Source of the DNA: Chloroflexota bacterium
GTDB lineage: Bacteria > Chloroflexota > Dehalococcoidia > SHYB01
Assembly: GCA_016200725.1 (NCBI GenBank)
Contig: JACQEE010000052.1
Span: forward strand, 1 to 7,257
Direction of reading: 5' to 3'
DNA: 7,257 bases
Each line of letters begins with the position of its first letter. Within the stretch, counting starts at the first letter, position 1. Positions 1-5,057 of the stretch are shown here, piece after piece. The translations under genes were made by a program, and so were the position numbers. Below the pieces are notes generated by a model. The model was not told where the DNA came from and ran no database searches. It saw only the letters and a program-made list of their open reading frames with translations.

Positions 1-73
1 CATGAAGCGCCTGAAGCAGCAGTTCGACCCAGGCCGTATCCTCAGCCCAGGCCGGTTTGTCGGAGGCTTGTGA
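1..73 (+). CDS. FAD-linked oxidase, C-terminal end (partial)
   Basis: Only the last 23 codons are inside the window; the reading frame is open to the left edge and ends at TGA 71-73. The tail reads FDPGRILSPGRFVGGL after a lysine/arginine-rich helix. This matches the conserved C-terminus of the FAD-linked oxidase family (glycolate oxidase GlcD/GlcE and D-lactate dehydrogenase types, usually ending in a form of FDPxxILNPGRFV). Members of that family oxidise 2-hydroxy acids using FAD. The exact subfamily and substrate cannot be decided from 23 residues. The stop codon is 3 bases before the panC start, so the two genes are probably one transcript. The match is a by-eye recognition of a short motif, so the family call is good but the specific enzyme is unknown. 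Confidence 0.7.
   Translation, partial: MKRLKQQFDPGRILSPGRFVGGL
62..66 (+). promoter_or_regulatory. Ribosome binding site of panC
   Basis: GGAGG lies 10 bases before the ATG at 77, inside the last codons of the upstream FAD oxidase gene. It supports the ATG at 77 as the panC start and suggests translational coupling with the upstream gene. Confidence 0.6.
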
Positions 74-76
74 CGC

Positions 77-916
77 ATGGACGTCTACCACACGATCGCT
101 GATTTCCGCCGCGCGCGGGCACGCATCCCTGGCACGCTTGGCCTTGTCCCTACGATGGGCTACCTCCACGAGGGCCATCTCACCCTGGTGCATCGCGCCA
201 AAGCAGAGAACGATGCAGCAGCGGCGACCATCTTTGTGAACCCTACGCAGTTTGGGCCGAACGAAGACTTCGCGCGATACCCGCGGGACCTCGATCGCGA
301 TCTGAAGATGCTGCGCTCGGCTGGCTGCGACCTCGTCTTCAACCCGTCGCCGGAGGAGATGTACCCGAACGGCTACGCCTCGGCCATCGACGTGGGCCCG
401 GTGTCGTCGCCGCTCGAGGGCGCGCACCGGCCCGGCCACTTCCGCGGCGTAGCGACCGTGGTGGCGAAGTTGTTCAACATCGCGCAACCAACGCGAGCCT
501 ACTTCGGCGAGAAGGATGCGCAGCAGGTGCGCGTGATCAAGCGGATGTCGCGCGACCTCGACTTCCCGCTCGAGATCATCGTAGTGCCGACCATTCGAGA
601 GTCCGACGGGCTGGCGATGAGCAGCCGCAACATCTACCTGAGCCCCCCGGAGCGCAAGGCGGCGACGTGCCTCTATCGCGGCATGATGGTCGCCCAGTCG
701 CGATGGCTGGCCGGTGAGCGCGACGCTGACAACCTACGCCGCGCTTGTCGCGAGCCCATCGAGGCCGAGCCGCTGGTCGCGGGCATCGACTACGTGTCGC
801 TGGCTGACAGCGAGACGCTCGCGGAACTACAGGGGCGCGTCGAAAGACCGGTGCTGCTGTCGCTCGCCGTGCGTGTCGGCAAGACGCGGCTAATCGACAA
901 CGTGACTCTGGCGTAG
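77..916 (+). CDS. panC: Pantoate-beta-alanine ligase (pantothenate synthetase)
   Basis: This cytoplasmic enzyme joins (R)-pantoate and beta-alanine with ATP, through a pantoyl-adenylate intermediate, to make pantothenate, the precursor of CoA. The 279 residues match the usual length of about 280. Family motifs appear in order: PTMGYLHEGH (25-34, the ATP-binding HxGH-type motif of the nucleotidyltransferase fold), FVNPTQF (53-59, pantoate and beta-alanine pocket), HFRGVATVV (121-129), FGEKDAQQ (143-150) and the KMSKS-like region PTIRESDGLAMSSRN (171-185). The C-terminal domain ends with VGKTRLIDN (267-275). The start at 77 has a GGAGG site and leaves full N-terminal strand residues before the PTMG motif. 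The gene follows the FAD oxidase end by 3 bases. No panB or panD is visible nearby, and polA downstream is functionally unrelated. All recognised motifs are intact, so the enzyme should be active. Confidence 0.96.
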   Translation: MDVYHTIADFRRARARIPGTLGLVPTMGYLHEGHLTLVHRAKAENDAAAATIFVNPTQFGPNEDFARYPRDLDRDLKMLRSAGCDLVFNPSPEEMYPNGYASAIDVGPVSSPLEGAHRPGHFRGVATVVAKLFNIAQPTRAYFGEKDAQQVRVIKRMSRDLDFPLEIIVVPTIRESDGLAMSSRNIYLSPPERKAATCLYRGMMVAQSRWLAGERDADNLRRACREPIEAEPLVAGIDYVSLADSETLAELQGRVERPVLLSLAVRVGKTRLIDNVTLA

Positions 917-942
917 TCTTCGCAAGGCCGTCCCGACCCCTT

Positions 943-951
943 TGTTATAAT
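943..951 (+). promoter_or_regulatory. Predicted extended -10 promoter of polA
   Basis: The 69-bp gap between panC and polA contains TGTTATAAT: a perfect TATAAT hexamer (946-951) preceded by the TGn extension (943-945). No TTGACA-like -35 box lies at 16-18 bp upstream, as is common for extended -10 promoters. Transcription would start near 958 and leave a leader of about 28 bases before the polA ATG at 986. The A+T-rich motif stands out in a GC-rich region. This is a sequence-based prediction only. Confidence 0.6.
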
Positions 952-985
952 CGCCCCGAACCCAATCATCTCTGTAGGCGAATCC

Positions 986-3775
986 ATGCCTGACGCCAAG
1001 CGCCCTGTGCTCATGGTTATCGATGGCCATTCGCTCGTCTATCGCGCCTACTACGCCCTTGCGCCGCGGACGCCGCTCAACCTGCGCTCGACGGGCGAGC
1101 CAGTCGGCGCGGTCTTCGGCTTCGCCAACATGTTTCTCAAGGCCTGGCAGGACGTGCAGCCCTCGTATTGGGCCGTCGCCTTCGACAAAGCGACGCCTAC
1201 CTTTCGCGACAAGATGTACGAGGACTACAAGGCCGGTCGACTCGCCACGCCTGACGAGTTGACCGCCCAGTTCACCCGCATCCGCGACCTCCTTGCGGCC
1301 TTCGGCATACCCATTCTTGAGGTGGACGGCTTCGAGGCCGACGACGTGGTCGGGACCCTCAGCAAGCGCGCGACCGCGAAGAACATCGAGACGGTCATCC
1401 TGACGGGCGATACCGACGAGTTGCAGTTAGTCGATTCGCACACTCGCGTGCGTCTCATCACCGGCCAGGCCGACACGCGCATCTACGACGAGGCAAAGGT
1501 CCGCGAGCGCTACGGCCTCTCACCGCTGCAGCTGATCGACTTCAAAGCCCTCAAAGGCGACACGTCCGACAACATCGTCGGCGTGCCCGGAGTTGGCGAG
1601 AAGACGGCGGCGACACTCATTCAGAAATACGAATCGATTGACGGGATTTACCAGCATCTAACAGAGGTGACCGTGCCGCGGCAGCCGAACATCCAGGCGC
1701 TGCTCAAGGAGCACGAGGAACGCGTCCAGAAGAACAAGACGCTAGTAACTATCGTGACGGAAGTGCCGGTGCCGTTCGACTTCGAGGCGGCGGCTACGGC
1801 GAACTACTCCCGGCAGCGGGTCGCGGACTACTTCCAAACGATGGAGTTCCAGAGCCTCCTGGCGCGGCTGCCGGGCGGCTCGAACGGCGCAGCGGCTGAG
1901 GCTACGCCCAAAGCCGCTCAGGCTTCTCTCATGTCAACCGCCAGCGGCCCTCACCTGACTCCCACGCGCGGGTCGTCGGGTACCCCCGCATACACGCTCG
2001 TGACCGACGAGGCCTCGCTGCGGACGCTGGCCTCGCAACTGCGCAAGGCCGACCTCTTCGCACTCGACACCATCGCCACCAGCGAGTTGTCGATGCAGGC
2101 CGAAGTGGTTGGCTTCGCCTTCGCTACTGCGCCGGGCGCCGCCTCGTACGTGCCGCTCGGGCATACACTCGGGACGCAGGTGCCGCTGGCGAAGGTCCTC
2201 GAGGTGTTGCGGCCTGTGCTGGAAGACGAGTCAATCAAAAAGATCGTGCATAACGGCAAGTTCGACATGACGGTGCTCGCCAATCTCGGGGTAGCGCTGC
2301 GCGGAGTCGAGACGGACATCACGATTGCGGCCTACTTGCTCAACGCGAAAGCGCTCTCGATCAAAGGGCAGGCGTTCGAGAAGTTGGGTGTCGAGATACC
2401 CGCGCAGACCGACCTCACAGGCACCGGCGCGAAGGCTATCTCGATGAAGCAGACACTGCCGGAGCAGGTGCTGCCGTACGCCGGAGCGCGCGCCGAGGCG
2501 ACGTATCGTCTGTGGCCGCTGCTCGAGGCCGACCTCGAGAAGCAGTTGCTCATGCCGCTGTTCGTCGACGTAGAGATGGCGCTGGTGCCCGTCCTCGAGC
2601 GCATGGAACGCTGGGGCATCGCCATCGACTCCAACCTGCTCCACGAGATGTCGCGCGAGATGGCGGCGACGCTCGACAAGACGGAGAAGGCGGCGTACGA
2701 GAGCGTCGGCCACATGTTCAAGATCAACTCGCCGAAGGAGTTGTCGTCACTGCTCTTCGAGGAACTCAATCTCGCTAAAGGCAAGAAGACCAAGACGGGC
2801 TACTCCACCGACGCGCAGATCCTGGAGACGCTCCGCGAGGCGCACCCCGTGGTGGGACACATACTCAACTATCGCCAGACCAGCAAGTTGAAGGCAACAT
2901 ATGTGGACTCGCTCCCCGAGATGGTCAACCCGCGGACGCATCGCGTGCACACGACCTATAGCCAGACCGGCGCGGCGACCGGACGCCTGTCGTCGAGCGA
3001 CCCTAATCTGCAGAACATCCCCGTGCGCACGGAGCAGGGGATGCGGGTCCGCAAGGCGTTCATCGCGCAGGATGCGCCGGCGTGGACGCTGCTCTCCGCC
3101 GACTACTCGCAGATCGAGTTGCGCATCCTGGCGCACATCACCAAGGACCCGGCGCTCGTCGAAGCCTTTCGGCGCGACGAGGACATCCACGCGTCGACAG
3201 CGGCGCGGGTGTTCAACGTGCCGCTCGCGGAGGTCACCGGCGACCAGCGCCGCTTCGCCAAGGTCGTGAACTTCGGCCTGCTGTACGGCATGGGCGAGTT
3301 CGGGCTGGCGACTCGAGCGGAGATGTCGCGCGAAGAGGCGGCGCCGATCATCGAGGAGTATTTCAAGAAGTACCCGGGCATCCAGGCGTACCTGGAGGAG
3401 ACGAAGGCGCTGGTGAAAAAGCAGGGGTACGTGCAGACGCTGCTGGGGCGCCGGCGGTACATCCCCGAGATCCACGCGGCGAACGCGGCGGTGCGCAGCG
3501 CGGGCGAGCGTATGGCGATCAACATGCCAATCCAGGGGACTGCGGCGGATGCGATGAAGGTCGGCATGATCGGCGTGGCCCGCGAGATGGCGAAGGCGAA
3601 GATGCGCTCGCGCATGCTCCTCCAAGTGCACGACGAACTGATCTTCGAGGCGCCGGTCGAAGAACTTGAGGCGCTGAAGGCCCTCGCGCGGCGGGTCATG
3701 CCCGCGGCGATGTCGCTCGAGGTGCCGCTGAAGGTCGACCTGAAGTCCGGACGCAATTGGGGCGAGATGGAATAG
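986..3775 (+). CDS. polA: DNA polymerase I with degenerate proofreading domain
   Basis: DNA polymerase I fills gaps, removes RNA primers during lagging-strand maturation and acts in excision repair. The 929 residues match full-length bacterial enzymes. The 5' nuclease domain (about 1-295) has VIDG (D13), the AFDKATPTFRD segment (D67), EADD (117-120), TGDTDELQLV (140-149) and the helix-hairpin-helix KGDTSDNIVGVPGVGEKTA (190-208). An Ala/Ser/Pro-rich linker spans about 296-335. The 3'-5' exonuclease-like domain (about 336-510) keeps D361 and D427. By-eye alignment to E. coli suggests that the partner acids equivalent to E357 and D501 are I363 and R502, so proofreading is probably lost. The polymerase domain is intact: TGRLSSSDPNLQNIP (665-679), motif A DYSQIELR (D706), motif B with R755, K759, F763 and Y767, and motif C VHDE (D883). 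The ATG at 986 has only a weak AGG site 7 bases upstream. ATG 1013 is rejected because it would remove the residues before the first nuclease strand. A separate promoter is predicted at 943-951. Confidence 0.97.
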   Translation: MPDAKRPVLMVIDGHSLVYRAYYALAPRTPLNLRSTGEPVGAVFGFANMFLKAWQDVQPSYWAVAFDKATPTFRDKMYEDYKAGRLATPDELTAQFTRIRDLLAAFGIPILEVDGFEADDVVGTLSKRATAKNIETVILTGDTDELQLVDSHTRVRLITGQADTRIYDEAKVRERYGLSPLQLIDFKALKGDTSDNIVGVPGVGEKTAATLIQKYESIDGIYQHLTEVTVPRQPNIQALLKEHEERVQKNKTLVTIVTEVPVPFDFEAAATANYSRQRVADYFQTMEFQSLLARLPGGSNGAAAEATPKAAQASLMSTASGPHLTPTRGSSGTPAYTLVTDEASLRTLASQLRKADLFALDTIATSELSMQAEVVGFAFATAPGAASYVPLGHTLGTQVPLAKVLEVLRPVLEDESIKKIVHNGKFDMTVLANLGVALRGVETDITIAAYLLNAKALSIKGQAFEKLGVEIPAQTDLTGTGAKAISMKQTLPEQVLPYAGARAEATYRLWPLLEADLEKQLLMPLFVDVEMALVPVLERMERWGIAIDSNLLHEMSREMAATLDKTEKAAYESVGHMFKINSPKELSSLLFEELNLAKGKKTKTGYSTDAQILETLREAHPVVGHILNYRQTSKLKATYVDSLPEMVNPRTHRVHTTYSQTGAATGRLSSSDPNLQNIPVRTEQGMRVRKAFIAQDAPAWTLLSADYSQIELRILAHITKDPALVEAFRRDEDIHASTAARVFNVPLAEVTGDQRRFAKVVNFGLLYGMGEFGLATRAEMSREEAAPIIEEYFKKYPGIQAYLEETKALVKKQGYVQTLLGRRRYIPEIHAANAAVRSAGERMAINMPIQGTAADAMKVGMIGVAREMAKAKMRSRMLLQVHDELIFEAPVEELEALKALARRVMPAAMSLEVPLKVDLKSGRNWGEME

Positions 3776-3796
3776 GCCTCTCCCAGTCTGCGGACG
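3776..3796. other. 21-bp gap between convergent stop codons
   Basis: The polA stop (TAG, 3773-3775) and the acyl-CoA dehydrogenase stop (TAG on the minus strand, 3797-3799) face each other across 21 bases. I see no GC-rich hairpin followed by a T-run on either strand, so no intrinsic terminator can be supported here. The two transcripts probably overlap at their 3' ends or stop by another mechanism. Confidence 0.6.
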
Positions 3797-4972
3797 CTAT
3801 GCCCGCGGCAACCCTAGCCCGCGCCCCGCGATGACGTTACGCTGGATCTCGTTCGCGCCGCCGACGATGGAGAACATGATCTGCTGGCGGATGAGGTGTT
3901 CCACGCGCCCGTCGAGGAAGAGGTGCCGCCTGTCGCCCTTGCGGTCCATCTGCGCGTAGAGGCCGAGCATGTTGCCCGCGATGTGGCTGAAGCGCTGCGT
4001 CATCTCGCTGCCGAAGATCTTTACCTGCGATGCCTCGAAGGTCGGCGACTGGCCGATCTGCTGCAGCCAGCCGATGCGGTAGGCGAGCATGCGGCACACC
4101 TCGAGTTCGATGGCCGCCTGCGCGAGTTTGTGCTTCACCGCCAGGTTCGGCCCGTCGAGGCGCCGGCCGCGGTTCTGCTGCTTCCACAGCGCGACGAGTT
4201 CCTCGAGCATGCGGATGCCCGAGGCGGCGTGCTCGATGACCGTGCGCTCGTGGTTCAGCACCGTCGTTGCGATGTACCAGCCCTGGTTCTCTTCGCCGAT
4301 GAGCGACTCGCGCGCGGGGACGCGACAGTTGTCGTAATAGACGATCATCTGCTCGCCGCCCGCGAGGTTGCCGAACTTCTCGTACTTGAGGCCCTTCGTG
4401 CTCGAGGGGATGACGAAGAACGAGATGCCCTTGTGCTTGGGCACGTCCGGGTTGGTGCGCGCGAGGAAGAACGAGTACTCGTAGACGTCGAGGTGGCCGC
4501 CCCAGATCTTCTGGCCGTTGACGGTGAAGAAATCGCCGTCGCGCTGGGCGCGGGTCGTCAGGCCCGCGAGGTCGCTGCCCGCGTTCGGCTCGGAGAAGCC
4601 CTGGTGGAACGAGATCTCTGCGCGCGCGATCGGACCCAGGAAGCGCTGCTTCTGCTCTTCGGTGCCGTGCTTCATGATTGCCGGGCCAAGGTAGCCGATG
4701 CCCGCGTCGCGCGCGTTGAAGCGCCAGTACGCGCTCTCCTCCGCGAACACCAGTTGCTGCGTGACCGGCGCGTCGCTGCCGCCGTACTCCTTCGGCCAGG
4801 CCATCGTCAGCCAGCCCTTCGTCGCCAGCTTCTTGCGCACGCCCTTGATGAACTGGATGAGCGTATCGCGCTCATCATAGCCGCCGTACCACGTGGCCGG
4901 CAGTTCCTTCCTGTAGAAGTCGCGGACCTCAGCGCGAAAGGCCTCGTCTTGGGGAGAAAAGACAAAGTCCAT
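3797..4972 (-). CDS. Acyl-CoA dehydrogenase family protein
   Basis: This is an FAD-dependent enzyme that introduces a 2,3-double bond into an acyl-CoA thioester and normally passes electrons to electron-transfer flavoprotein. The 391 residues match the usual 380-400. The N-terminal helical domain (about 1-120) leads into the beta-domain motif FSEPNAGSDLAGLTTRA (126-142) and VNGQKIW (151-157). The C-terminal helical domain ends with GGANEIQRNVIAGRGLGLPR (371-390). The usual MCAD-type catalytic Glu near this C-terminal motif is replaced by Gly. However, E242 in LNHERTVIEHA sits where isovaleryl-CoA and long-chain dehydrogenases carry theirs, so activity is plausible. The ATG at 4972 has a strong GAGGAG site. 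The gene lies 85 bp downstream of the CaiB-type CoA-transferase gene on the same strand, which suggests a shared acyl-CoA pathway. Chain length and substrate cannot be inferred, and no ETF genes are in the window. Confidence 0.93.
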   Translation of the reverse strand: MDFVFSPQDEAFRAEVRDFYRKELPATWYGGYDERDTLIQFIKGVRKKLATKGWLTMAWPKEYGGSDAPVTQQLVFAEESAYWRFNARDAGIGYLGPAIMKHGTEEQKQRFLGPIARAEISFHQGFSEPNAGSDLAGLTTRAQRDGDFFTVNGQKIWGGHLDVYEYSFFLARTNPDVPKHKGISFFVIPSSTKGLKYEKFGNLAGGEQMIVYYDNCRVPARESLIGEENQGWYIATTVLNHERTVIEHAASGIRMLEELVALWKQQNRGRRLDGPNLAVKHKLAQAAIELEVCRMLAYRIGWLQQIGQSPTFEASQVKIFGSEMTQRFSHIAGNMLGLYAQMDRKGDRRHLFLDGRVEHLIRQQIMFSIVGGANEIQRNVIAGRGLGLPRA

Positions 4973-4979
4973 GTGCGGG

Positions 4980-4985
4980 CTCCTC
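4980..4985 (-). promoter_or_regulatory. Ribosome binding site of the acyl-CoA dehydrogenase gene
   Basis: On the minus strand GAGGAG precedes the ATG at 4972 by 7 bases, an optimal Shine-Dalgarno arrangement. It fixes this start. Confidence 0.7.
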
Positions 4986-5005
4986 GGCAGATTGCAACGG
5001 GGGAG

Positions 5006-5014
5006 ATTGTAGCA
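5006..5014 (-). promoter_or_regulatory. Predicted extended -10 promoter of the acyl-CoA dehydrogenase gene
   Basis: Read on the minus strand, the 85-bp gap after the CoA-transferase stop contains TGCTACAAT, a TGn-extended -10 box with one mismatch to TATAAT. No good -35 box is visible. The box ends 33 bases before the ATG, almost the same as the 34 bases between the polA -10 box and its ATG. If used, it would allow the dehydrogenase to be transcribed independently of the CoA-transferase gene. This is a prediction only. Confidence 0.45.
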
Positions 5015-5057
5015 CTGGTGGCAGGAGCAGGGTGGACCGGGAAGACCGCTAAATGCC

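Noticed and set aside
951..981. TCGCC (951-955) and GGCGA (977-981) could form a hairpin hiding the polA ribosome site
   Set aside because: The left arm overlaps the -10 box and lies upstream of the predicted transcription start near 958, so it would not be in the mRNA; the stem is only 5 bp.
2747..3631. A 294-codon open frame on the minus strand inside polA
   Set aside because: It lies opposite the polymerase domain, whose motifs A, B and C are intact. The translated product is Arg/His/Leu-rich low-complexity sequence.
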